64,000 bases of DNA, from the NCBI GenBank assembly GCA_038251325.1, contig JBBSBL010000001.1, forward strand, positions 62,001-126,000, given 5' to 3'. Below the pieces are notes generated by a model. That model had not been told where the DNA came from. It searched no databases and worked only from the letters and a program-made list of their open reading frames with translations. Both the position numbers and the translations under genes were made by a program. This DNA comes from JBBSBL01 sp038251325. GTDB taxonomy: Bacteria > Actinomycetota > Thermoleophilia > Solirubrobacterales > Solirubrobacteraceae. Below are positions 43,315 through 50,466 of this stretch, in pieces. Within the stretch, counting starts at the first letter, position 1; every line of letters starts with the position of its first letter.

Positions 43315-44463
43315 ATGAGCGAGCGAGTGGTCGTCCTCGGGGCGGGCTTCGGCGGACTGGAGCTCACTGCGACGCTGTCGGAGGCGCTCGGCGACGAGAT
43401 CGACGTGACGCTGATCGACAAGGGCGACGCGTTCGTGTTCGGGTTCTCGAAGCTCGACGTGATGTTCGGTCGCACGACGCCGGCCGCCGTCCGGTTGGCC
43501 TACGGCGACATCGCGAAGCCCGGCGTGCGCGTGCTGCGGGAGACGATCACGGCGATCGACCCCGAGGCCCGCCGCGTGACCACCGACGCGGGCGTCCACG
43601 ACGCCGACGTCCTCGTCGTCGCGCTCGGCGCCGACTACGACATGGACGCGACCCCCGGCCTCGCCGAGGGCGGGAACGAGTTCTACTCCGTGGCTGGGGC
43701 CGAGCGGCTGGCCACGATCCTCCCGACGTTCTCGAAGGGGCACGCGGTCATCGGCGTGTGCGGCGCGCAGTTCAAGTGCCCGCCGGCGCCGAGCGAGTGC
43801 GCGCTGCTGCTCCATGACGAACTGACCGCGCGCGGCGTCCGCGACGACTGCGAGATCTCGTTCGCCCTGCCGTTCGACACGCCGGTGCCGCCGTCGCCGG
43901 AGACCTCCGCCGCCCTGGTGGCGGAGTTCGCCGCGCGCGACATCACCCTCGTCGCCGGCCGCCGCGTGACCGCGATCGATCCGGCGCGAAACGTCGCCGT
44001 GCTCGACGACGGCGCCGAGTTACCGTTCGACCTGTTCCTCGGCGTGCCGAAGCACCGCGCCCCGGACGTCGTCATCGCCGGCGGCATGACCGAGGACGGC
44101 TACGTGCCGGTGGACTCGGCCACGCTCGAGACCCGCTTCCCCGGCGTCTATGCGGTCGGCGACGTCGCCACGGCGGGCGTGCCGAAGGCCGGCGTCTTCG
44201 CCGAGGGCGCCGCCCGCATCGTGGCGCAGACGCTGATCGCCGGCGCCCGAGGCGGTCCGGGGCCGGGGCCTCATCTCGGGCGCGGCACCTGCTACATCGA
44301 GTTCGGCCGAGATCGGGTCGCGAGCGTGGACATCGACTTCCTCTCCGGTCCCACGCGAACCGGCACCTTCAATCCGCCGTCCGCTGCGCTGGTCGCCCAG
44401 AAGCAGCACTTCGGCGCGAGCCGCCGCGCACGGTGGTTCGGCAAGGAGGAGGCGCGAGCCTGA
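43315..44463 (+). CDS. FAD/NAD-binding pyridine nucleotide-disulfide oxidoreductase (SQR/NDH-2-like)
   Basis: A 382-residue flavoprotein. The FAD Rossmann motif VVVLGAGFGGLELTA is at about residues 5-19, a second GxG-type segment at about 140-150 (VIGVCGAQFKCPPAPSE), and the late FAD motif GVYAVGDVATAGVPKAG at about 278-294. The spaced cysteines in CGAQFKC recall sulfide:quinone or flavocytochrome-c-sulfide dehydrogenase relatives. It probably moves electrons to quinone, but the donor is uncertain. It is the second such flavoprotein after NDH-2 at 58112. Confidence 0.82.
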   Translation: MSERVVVLGAGFGGLELTATLSEALGDEIDVTLIDKGDAFVFGFSKLDVMFGRTTPAAVRLAYGDIAKPGVRVLRETITAIDPEARRVTTDAGVHDADVLVVALGADYDMDATPGLAEGGNEFYSVAGAERLATILPTFSKGHAVIGVCGAQFKCPPAPSECALLLHDELTARGVRDDCEISFALPFDTPVPPSPETSAALVAEFAARDITLVAGRRVTAIDPARNVAVLDDGAELPFDLFLGVPKHRAPDVVIAGGMTEDGYVPVDSATLETRFPGVYAVGDVATAGVPKAGVFAEGAARIVAQTLIAGARGGPGPGPHLGRGTCYIEFGRDRVASVDIDFLSGPTRTGTFNPPSAALVAQKQHFGASRRARWFGKEEARA

Positions 44464-44473
44464 CGAGCCGCGC

Positions 44474-45016
44474 TCAGGACGGCTCGGCCAGGAGGGCGGC
44501 GACCGTGGTCGGCACGACGCCAGGTACGCCCGCATCCAGCACGTCCTCCCCGCTGAGGGCCCGCACCACGCCGTAGCTCTCGGCCCCTGGCTCCGTATGT
44601 TCCAGGACGATGTCGGCCGGGATATCGACGAGCCAGTAGCGGCTCACGCCGGCGCCGGCGTACATCCGCGACTTCGACCGGTCCTGGGCGTGCGAGGAGA
44701 TGGCGACCTCGGCCACCAGCAACGCGGTCGATGGATGGCGGTCAGGGTCCTCGTGATCTGCGGCGAGCGCGACATCCGGCTCCGGCCTCCAACCCTCGGC
44801 CACGGCGAGCGGCATCTGGACGCGAAGCAGGTCCATGCGATGGGAACACAAACGCATGAGCTGCTGGATCACCCGCGCGTGACGTTCGCCCTGCGGGGTC
44901 ATGTCGACCAGAAGGCCGTCGAGGAGCTCGACCCGCAGATCCTCCAGCGCACCGGCGTCGACCATGCGCCGGTACTCGGCGGAGGAGAGTCGGTGGACCT
45001 GCGGATCGATCGCCAT
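44474..45016 (-). CDS. Uma2-family putative restriction endonuclease-like protein
   Basis: A 180-residue PD-(D/E)xK nuclease-fold protein. MAIDPQVHRLSSAEYRRMVD leads to LRVELLDGLLVDMTPQGERH, then RPEPDVALAADH (catalytic Asp) and LLVAEVAISSHAQDRSKSRM with the Glu/Lys pair. Uma2 proteins are abundant in cyanobacteria and actinobacteria; their role is unknown. The ATG at 45016 is chosen over 45088, which adds an unconserved, glycine-rich stretch. It is convergent with the flavoprotein gene. Confidence 0.82.
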   Translation of the reverse strand: MAIDPQVHRLSSAEYRRMVDAGALEDLRVELLDGLLVDMTPQGERHARVIQQLMRLCSHRMDLLRVQMPLAVAEGWRPEPDVALAADHEDPDRHPSTALLVAEVAISSHAQDRSKSRMYAGAGVSRYWLVDIPADIVLEHTEPGAESYGVVRALSGEDVLDAGVPGVVPTTVAALLAEPS

Positions 45017-45068
45017 GGAAAGGGGTGTGCTTTGCGGGGCTGGCGGGCCCAAACCGCCGACCCCGACA

Positions 45069-45317
45069 CTACGCGGGATCGAGTCCATGGTACGCAGACG
45101 TGTTCGCGCGGAGGATCGCCTCGCGGACGGCCGTCTTCATCGCCCCATCGAAGCCAGCGAGCCTCCACCAGTTGGACAGCGCGCGCTGGAGCGCGAAGTC
45201 CAGGCGCAGGGGAACGAACCCGTCGCAAGGCGCGCGCTCATAGGCGCGTGGACCACTCGTCAGATAGAGATAACGGCGGGTCTCCCGGTGCCATTCGGCT
45301 GGGCATGGGGAACGCAT
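45069..45317 (-). CDS. Hypothetical protein, possible orphan ORF
   Basis: An 82-residue frame (ATG 45315-45317) containing AEWHRETRRYLYLTSGPRAY and DFALQRALSNWWRLAGFDGA, ending AILRANTSAYHGLDPA. I do not recognise a family. In favour: aromatic-rich, ordinary composition unlike the arginine-rich shadows around it, and it fills an otherwise empty 419-nt stretch (45017-45435). Against: no ribosome site and no clear promoter. The rest of that stretch shows nothing else. Confidence 0.35.
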   Translation of the reverse strand: MRSPCPAEWHRETRRYLYLTSGPRAYERAPCDGFVPLRLDFALQRALSNWWRLAGFDGAMKTAVREAILRANTSAYHGLDPA

Positions 45318-45435
45318 GCCCACAGCCTGTCCTTGGGCCTGCGTCGGAACAAGACGCGATGGTTGCGCAGGCGCGCCATCGCGCACCGGGTCTCGTTCAG
45401 CCGCCCTACGGCACCCAGAACCGCACGACGAACCA

Positions 45436-46356
45436 CTATCCGGTGCGGGCGGCCGGGTGGGGCGCGGTGCTGGACGCCGCCGCCACGGCCGTCCTCCCCG
45501 CCTCGGGCAGCAGCAGGACCGAGGCGACCAGGAATCCGAGGGCCCCGAGCGCGGTCGTCGCGTTCGCGAGATGGGCGGCGACGGGCTCGTTCGTGCTCGG
45601 CGCGACGAGCGCGGCGAGCGCGGAGATGCCGAAGAAGAGCGACCCGCCGAGGTTGAGCGCCACGATCCACCACGACAGCCTGCGGTCGCGGAAGCAGATC
45701 CACCGGTGGCAGACCTCGGCATAGGCCAACTTGGTCGAGAGCAGGAAGCAGATCGAGCCGAGGACGTCGGGTGTCCATACCCGCAGGTCGGATTGCTTCG
45801 TGGTCAACCCACGCTTCATCGCCTCGAACGTGCTGACGTTGAAGAACACGGTGCCGACGAGCTGGATCAGCGCCGAGAGCCAGTCGATGCGGCCCGGCTC
45901 CCACGAGACCGGCCGCGGGCGCCGACGAAGAGGTGGCCCGCCAGGTCGGCCGGTCGGGGCGTGCTCCACGTTCACGACCTCCCAGTACTGCAGATAGGCC
46001 GCGCCCGTGAAGAAGATCGATCCGACGAAGAATGTGACCCCGACCGCCGGCCGCGGCGAGGACGCCCACTGGGAGGCGAGCGCGGCGAGCACGAAGCACA
46101 GGGACCCGATCGCGAACAGCACGCCGATCCACCAGGCGAGCCGGTCGGGTCGCCACCCCACGCCGGTCCGCCCCGCGGCCGCCGCGGCCGGCGCCGCGCG
46201 ACGCTTGCGATGGTCGCGCGACCGCCAGCGCACGAGCGTGCCGTCCGGGCGGCGCAGCACCTCCGAGGTGACGAACGGTCCCGGCCCCTCGGTGGCGACC
46301 CGCTCCCAGCCGTCGGGCAGGTCGAGGTAGCTCGACCCCGGCGCCGCCTCGCTCAC
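45436..46356 (-). CDS. YrhK-domain membrane protein
   Basis: A 306-residue protein with six or so predicted membrane helices in two YrhK-like repeats (LAWWIGVLFAIGSLCFVLAA... AAYLQYWEVVN and IDWLSALIQLVGTVFFNVST...). The N terminus is hydrophilic (SYLDLPDGWERVATEGPGPF). The GTG at 46356 overlaps the diacylglycerol-kinase-like stop (GTGA), so the two are coupled. Function is unknown; pairing with a lipid kinase suggests a role in envelope lipids, which is speculative. Confidence 0.8.
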   Translation of the reverse strand: MSEAAPGSSYLDLPDGWERVATEGPGPFVTSEVLRRPDGTLVRWRSRDHRKRRAAPAAAAAGRTGVGWRPDRLAWWIGVLFAIGSLCFVLAALASQWASSPRPAVGVTFFVGSIFFTGAAYLQYWEVVNVEHAPTGRPGGPPLRRRPRPVSWEPGRIDWLSALIQLVGTVFFNVSTFEAMKRGLTTKQSDLRVWTPDVLGSICFLLSTKLAYAEVCHRWICFRDRRLSWWIVALNLGGSLFFGISALAALVAPSTNEPVAAHLANATTALGALGFLVASVLLLPEAGRTAVAAASSTAPHPAARTG

Positions 46357-47615
46357 CGCCCGGCGGCCATCCGCGCGAGGGCGCGCACCATCCCCCAATA
46401 GGTTTCCGGCTGGGCCGCCGAGGGCGACGCGCCGGGGTGGGCCGGCGCGACCCGCACCCGCAGGACGCCGGGCCGCATCCGGAAGCGCAGGGGCGGGTCG
46501 AAGACGAGCGCCTCGCCGTCGACACCCGCGGGCACCGGGGCCTCGGAGCGCACGTCGAAGCGCCGGGCCGTCCACTGCGTGAGACCGCGCGGAGGACGCA
46601 CGGCGCCCTGGGCGGGCGTGCCGAAGACCGCGATGCCGAGCCGGCCCTCGTCCATCCGCGGTCGGGTGCCCGAGCCCACCGCACGACCGAGTCGGTATGC
46701 GTTGTTCGAGACCAAGACCGCGGCGCCGCTGCTCTGCTCCTCGCCGTCCGGGCCGGTCCAGCTCAGCGCCGCGTCGCCGGCCTCGGGGCCAAGCGCCGCC
46801 GGGATCGTGTCGAGGAGCGTGCGGAGCTTTGCGTCACGGTACTCGTCCTTCTGCACCGCCTCGGCGTAGAGCCCGAGCGACACGTTGTTGACGAACACCC
46901 GACCGTTGATCTCGGCGAGGTCGACGCGGCGCTCGCCGCCGTCGACGAACGCCTCCAGCGCGCCGACGACGTCGTCGCGGTCCACGCCGAGATCGAGGGC
47001 GAAGTGGTTCCGGGTCCCGGCCGGGATGCAGGCGTAGGGGAGGTCGAGCTCGGCGGCGACCGTCGCGACGATCGCCTGCGATCCGTCGCCGCCCGCCATC
47101 GCCAGGCCGTCGGCCCCGCGCGCCACGGCATCGCGCACGAGCTGCTCGAGGTCGTCGCCGAGCTTGAGCTGGATCGGCTCGATCCCACGCGCGCGGGCCT
47201 CGTCCTCGACCTTGAACTTCGTGGCCTTTCCGCCGCCGGACTTCGGGTTCCAGAACAGCACGGCGGATTTCGGCGGGGGCGCCGGCGGCAGGTGGACGTG
47301 GACGCTGAACGCGGTCCGGGTCGCGGCCAGGGCGGCGAGCAGTGCGCCGACCGCCAGCGCCTTGAGAACCAGTTCCCCACTGGACAGGAAGAGCGCGGCG
47401 CCTGCCACGAGCAGGATCACGCCCACCCCGACCGCGAGCCCGCGCGCCACCCCGCGCCGCAGCAGGCCGAACCACGCCACGGGCAGGGCGAGCAGCACGA
47501 AGACGAGGGTGAGCAGGCCGCGCGGGAAGTTGGCGGCGGCGGCGGCGACGCCGAGCACGATCGCGGCCAACGCGAGCACAAACGCGGCGATCGCCGCGAG
47601 CCGGCGGTTGGTCAT
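46353..47615 (-). CDS. Diacylglycerol kinase-like lipid kinase with N-terminal membrane domain
   Basis: A 420-residue protein: about four N-terminal membrane helices (residues 1-100), then a DAGK catalytic domain with SAVLFWNPKSGGGKATKF (about 115-132), the nucleotide loop AMAGGDGSQAIVATVA (about 171-186) and IPAGTRNHFALDLG (about 195-208). It probably phosphorylates a lipid or sphingoid substrate at the membrane. The ATG is 7 nt after a hexamer that is in register with the recurrent promoter element (47623-47666). It is first gene of a two-gene operon with the YrhK protein. Confidence 0.85.
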   Translation of the reverse strand: MTNRRLAAIAAFVLALAAIVLGVAAAAANFPRGLLTLVFVLLALPVAWFGLLRRGVARGLAVGVGVILLVAGAALFLSSGELVLKALAVGALLAALAATRTAFSVHVHLPPAPPPKSAVLFWNPKSGGGKATKFKVEDEARARGIEPIQLKLGDDLEQLVRDAVARGADGLAMAGGDGSQAIVATVAAELDLPYACIPAGTRNHFALDLGVDRDDVVGALEAFVDGGERRVDLAEINGRVFVNNVSLGLYAEAVQKDEYRDAKLRTLLDTIPAALGPEAGDAALSWTGPDGEEQSSGAAVLVSNNAYRLGRAVGSGTRPRMDEGRLGIAVFGTPAQGAVRPPRGLTQWTARRFDVRSEAPVPAGVDGEALVFDPPLRFRMRPGVLRVRVAPAHPGASPSAAQPETYWGMVRALARMAAGR

Positions 47616-47622
47616 AGGCGGG

Positions 47623-47666
47623 AGCTTCGCGCAACGGCGCGGCGCGTGCCTCGTCCACTTCGGATG
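47623..47666 (-). promoter_or_regulatory. Recurrent promoter element, variant copy, upstream of DAGK-like gene
   Basis: Minus strand CATCC-GAAGT-GGA-CGAGG-CACGCG (47666 onward), with GAAGCT at 47628-47623 in the -10 position, 33 nt after CATCC as in the strong copies. The ATG follows 7 nt later. Left half and GGA are perfect, the right half has one mismatch and the hexamer lacks the first T. Confidence 0.6.
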
Positions 47667-47700
47667 ATCGAAGCCGGCTCGCGCCGCGCTCGCGCCCCGC

Positions 47701-49107
47701 TCACTCGACCGGCGCGGCCTCGATGCGACCGTCCGCTACCGCGGCCTGCATCGCGGCGTAGTCGCGCTCGTTCTGGTCCGCGTAGGCGTCGGAGAACTCG
47801 GCGATCGCCCGGTCGAAGGCATCGCCGCCGCCGAGGTAGGCGGCGATGGCCACGCGGTCGCCGGAGCGCGCGTGGGCGCGAGCCAGCGTCCACCCGCAGA
47901 TCTTCACGTAGGTCTCCAGACCATCGGCGCTCATCGTGTCGACGTCGGCCGACCCCTTGCCGTCCCACAGCTGGCGGACGTAGAAGTCGCGCGATTCCCC
48001 GTCGAGCCCGGTGACCCGGTCCCAGCCGAGGAAGATGTCGCCGGAGGCCTGCATGAGCCGCTGGCCCGCCACCACGCGCTCTCCGTGGTTGCGATGGCGG
48101 CCGCGGCCGACGTAGGGCTCGAGCACCGAGGCCTGCGCCTCCTTGGCCTGGAGCACGAGGGGGTCCTGCTCGTCGCGGCCTTCGAGCAGGACGACCCACG
48201 CGCGCGTGCCGACGCTGCCCACCCCGACGACCTTGCGCGCCATGTGGACGTAGCGGTAGGTCTCGAGCAGGTGGCGGCGGTCGGCCGCGACGCTGCGCTG
48301 GTAGGAGCGCAGGAGTTTGCGGATCTGGTCCTCGATCTCCTGCCCGCCGAGGGCGCCGGCGAGGTCCTCGATCGGCACGATCAGCGGGGCATCGCTGACG
48401 AAGCGCAGCCGGCCGTCGACGCGCTCGGTGAGCTTCGCGATCGCCCGGCGGCTGTCCTTCAGCTTGGCCTTGGCCAGGTTGCGCTGGGCCGCCTTGCGCT
48501 GGGCGCCGCCCACCGATCCCGCGAGCCGCTCGAACAGCGACTCGATGTCGAGCCGCGCGTACCAGACGCCGAGGTTCGTCATCCCGGCGAACCGGCGCAT
48601 CGCCTCGCGGTACTCGCGCACCGACGCGGCGACGATCGCGCGTCGCACACCGCGCCCCAGCCCGAGGTCCCGGCCGGCGACCTCGATGCTCGCCGCCAAC
48701 CGCTTGACGTCCCACTCCCAGGGGCCCGGCGTCGTCTCGTCGAAGTCGTTGACGTCGAACACGAGCCGGCGGTCGGGGGCCGCGAAGCCGCCGAAGTTCG
48801 AGAGGTGGGCATCCCCGCAGGCCTGGACGCGCAGCCCGGTGTCGGGTGTTCCGGCGAGGTCGGCGGCCATGATCGCCGCCGCCCCGCGGTAGAAGGTGAA
48901 CGGCGAGACCAGCATCCGCCCGTGGCGGATCGGGACGAGCTCGGGCACGCGCGTCGCGTCCTGCCCGGTGAGGATCGCGACGACGTCGCGCCCGTCGTTG
49001 GCGGCCTCCCAACTCGCGTGCGCGGAGCGCGGGGTGTCCTTCCGCTGCGCCTTCCCGAGCGCCGCCCGCTCGGCGACGCTCGGGGGAGAGACCGCCGTCG
49101 CCGCCAT
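47701..49107 (-). CDS. DUF2252 family protein
   Basis: A 468-residue protein. The conserved block QACGDAHLSNFGGFAAPDRR (about residues 95-114) and VFDVNDFDETTPGPWEWDVK (about 116-135) define DUF2252, which has remote similarity to aminoglycoside-kinase folds. Function is unknown, though members recur in stress and envelope gene clusters of actinobacteria. Its ATG overlaps the DUF6325 stop (ATGA). It is the last gene of the DUF1269-SHOCT-DUF6325-DUF2252 unit. Confidence 0.88.
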   Translation of the reverse strand: MAATAVSPPSVAERAALGKAQRKDTPRSAHASWEAANDGRDVVAILTGQDATRVPELVPIRHGRMLVSPFTFYRGAAAIMAADLAGTPDTGLRVQACGDAHLSNFGGFAAPDRRLVFDVNDFDETTPGPWEWDVKRLAASIEVAGRDLGLGRGVRRAIVAASVREYREAMRRFAGMTNLGVWYARLDIESLFERLAGSVGGAQRKAAQRNLAKAKLKDSRRAIAKLTERVDGRLRFVSDAPLIVPIEDLAGALGGQEIEDQIRKLLRSYQRSVAADRRHLLETYRYVHMARKVVGVGSVGTRAWVVLLEGRDEQDPLVLQAKEAQASVLEPYVGRGRHRNHGERVVAGQRLMQASGDIFLGWDRVTGLDGESRDFYVRQLWDGKGSADVDTMSADGLETYVKICGWTLARAHARSGDRVAIAAYLGGGDAFDRAIAEFSDAYADQNERDYAAMQAAVADGRIEAAPVE

Positions 49108-49613
49108 CAGCCGGCGTCGGCGAAGTCGGCGCCCAGCTCGACGAGGTCCGCGGGGTGCAGCCAGGCCTCGGCCAGCATCGCGCCGCCGGCGCTGCGGATC
49201 GAGTCTCGCAAGGGGATCGCCCAGCGGTGCTCGATGATCGCCACCGCCGCGCTCGTCCCGGGTGGGATCGTGTCGGCGACGTACCAGACGTCGTCACTCA
49301 GCGGGGTGACGCCGTCCGCGCCGGCCTCGGCGCCCGCGAGCGCACCCGCCTCCGCGCCCTCCTCGCCGTCCGCGCCAAGCCCGATCAGGGCGCCGGCGAT
49401 CGCGCCGAGCTGGGTGGACTCGTCGGTCGAGAGATCGCTCGTCTCGATCGCGGCCACGTCGCCGGCCTCGTCCTTGGTGACGAAGATCATGTCCACGAGG
49501 CGGATCGTGCCCGCCTCGCGCAGCTGCTCGAGCACCGGCGCGACCTCGCCCGTAGGCGGGCCGTCGAAGCCGACGACGAGGATCTGCATGGGTCCGAACT
49601 CGGGCATGGTCAC
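49107..49613 (-). CDS. DUF6325 family protein
   Basis: A 168-residue protein (GTG 49613 giving MTMPEFGPMQILVVGFDGPP; ATG 49607 is an alternative start). DUF6325 proteins have two ferredoxin-like beta-alpha-beta parts around a glycine/alanine-rich central stretch, here LGAIAGALIGLGADGEEGAE (about residues 70-90). No function is known. Start and stop both overlap neighbours by 3-4 nt, so translation is coupled to SHOCT and DUF2252 genes. Confidence 0.82.
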   Translation of the reverse strand: MTMPEFGPMQILVVGFDGPPTGEVAPVLEQLREAGTIRLVDMIFVTKDEAGDVAAIETSDLSTDESTQLGAIAGALIGLGADGEEGAEAGALAGAEAGADGVTPLSDDVWYVADTIPPGTSAAVAIIEHRWAIPLRDSIRSAGGAMLAEAWLHPADLVELGADFADAG

Positions 49614-49921
49614 TCCCCCGCCAGGATCTTCTGCTTCTGGGCGTCGAACTCGGCCTGCGTGAGCACGCCGGAGTCGAGCAGCCCCTTGAGCTGCGTGAGC
49701 GCCCCGACCTGGTCGGCCGCGCTCGCTGGCCCGGCGGCCGGCGCGGGGGCCGCCGCCGGCGCCGCGGCGGCCGGGGGCGCCTGCTGCTGCTGGAGCTCGG
49801 CGATCTGCTCGTTCTGCGTCGCCTCCTGCTCGTGGCCGCGCTCCATGCGCTTGCCGGCCATGTAGCCGGCCCCGCCCACCATGGCCGCCCGCATCAGCGG
49901 GCGGCGTCCGAAGAGTGGCAT
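49610..49921 (-). CDS. SHOCT-domain protein
   Basis: A 103-residue protein: short N-terminal segment with a small hydrophobic patch (LMRAAMVGGAGYMAGKRMER), an Ala/Pro/Gln linker, and a C-terminal SHOCT motif (LTQLKGLLDSGVLTQAEFDA then QKQKILAGE, about residues 75-103). SHOCT motifs are short helical oligomerisation modules. The GGAGG ribosome site is at a good distance from the ATG. The upstream DUF1269 stop is 38 nt away. Confidence 0.85.
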   Translation of the reverse strand: MPLFGRRPLMRAAMVGGAGYMAGKRMERGHEQEATQNEQIAELQQQQAPPAAAAPAAAPAPAAGPASAADQVGALTQLKGLLDSGVLTQAEFDAQKQKILAGE

Positions 49922-49959
49922 CGTCGTCTCGCCTCCGTCGTGGTTTCCGTTTTGTCAGC

Positions 49960-50331
49960 CTACGCGGCCCCGCGCAGAGCGTCCTGGACCCTGGCCTCCG
50001 CGTTCGTCGATAGTGACGACTTCAGGACCGTGCCGCCGTAGTGGCTCAGGGCCTCCGGGAGCCTGTCGGACTTCAGCGCCTCGACCACCAGGACGAGCGC
50101 CGAGGTGCCGGGCTGGAGCAGCTCCCGCACGTGTTCTCGGAACGACTCGTCGAGCCCGGCCCCGACGGGATCGTGACTCGTGTCGACGCGGACGCCGCCC
50201 TCCTTGTCGCACACGAGCGTGGCGATCGCGTCGGGCTCGGGGACGAGATCGCCGGTGAGCTCGCGCGCCGCCTCGGCGGCCTTCGCCGCCGTGGTCTCCT
50301 CCGGGTAACCGATGGCGATCAGGTCGGACAT
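49960..50331 (-). CDS. DUF1269 protein lacking its central membrane hairpin
   Basis: A 123-residue protein (MSDLIAIGYPEETTAAKAAE... LSHYGGTVLKSSLSTNAEA). Ends match DUF1269 closely, but the family normally has about 165 residues, with a glycine-rich hydrophobic hairpin of about 45 residues in the middle. Here VDTSHDPVGAG runs straight into LDESFREHVRELLQPGTSAL, so the hairpin is gone in frame. The protein should be soluble. Start at ATG 50331 has GGAG 10 nt upstream. A strong recurrent promoter element (50372-50415) precedes it. Confidence 0.82.
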   Translation of the reverse strand: MSDLIAIGYPEETTAAKAAEAARELTGDLVPEPDAIATLVCDKEGGVRVDTSHDPVGAGLDESFREHVRELLQPGTSALVLVVEALKSDRLPEALSHYGGTVLKSSLSTNAEARVQDALRGAA

Positions 50332-50371
50332 CCCTCTGCTGCTCCAACGATCGGCGGCCTGGACGACACCC

Positions 50372-50415
50372 ATTCAACGGCGCACGACGGCGAGTCGCAT
50401 CCTCCGATGCGGATG
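50372..50415 (-). promoter_or_regulatory. Recurrent promoter element, strong copy, upstream of DUF1269 operon
   Basis: Minus strand CATCC-GCATC-GGA-GGATG-CGAC (50415 onward), exactly 20 nt, then TTGAAT (50377-50372). The predicted transcript starts near 50365, giving a leader of about 34 nt with GGAG before ATG 50331. It lies in the divergent gap with the LuxR regulator gene. Confidence 0.75.
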
Positions 50416-50453
50416 ATCCGGGAGCGGTCGCGGACCTCGAGAGTCAGCACGAC

Positions 50454-50459
50454 TACGCT
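50454..50459 (+). promoter_or_regulatory. Candidate leaderless -10 box of the LuxR gene
   Basis: TACGCT followed by 7 nt and ATG 50467, with no ribosome site. The recurrent element at 50398-50415 is palindromic enough to be read on this strand, but it is 38 nt from this hexamer, so it is out of register for the LuxR gene. Confidence 0.5.
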
Positions 50460-50466
50460 CCTGCGC

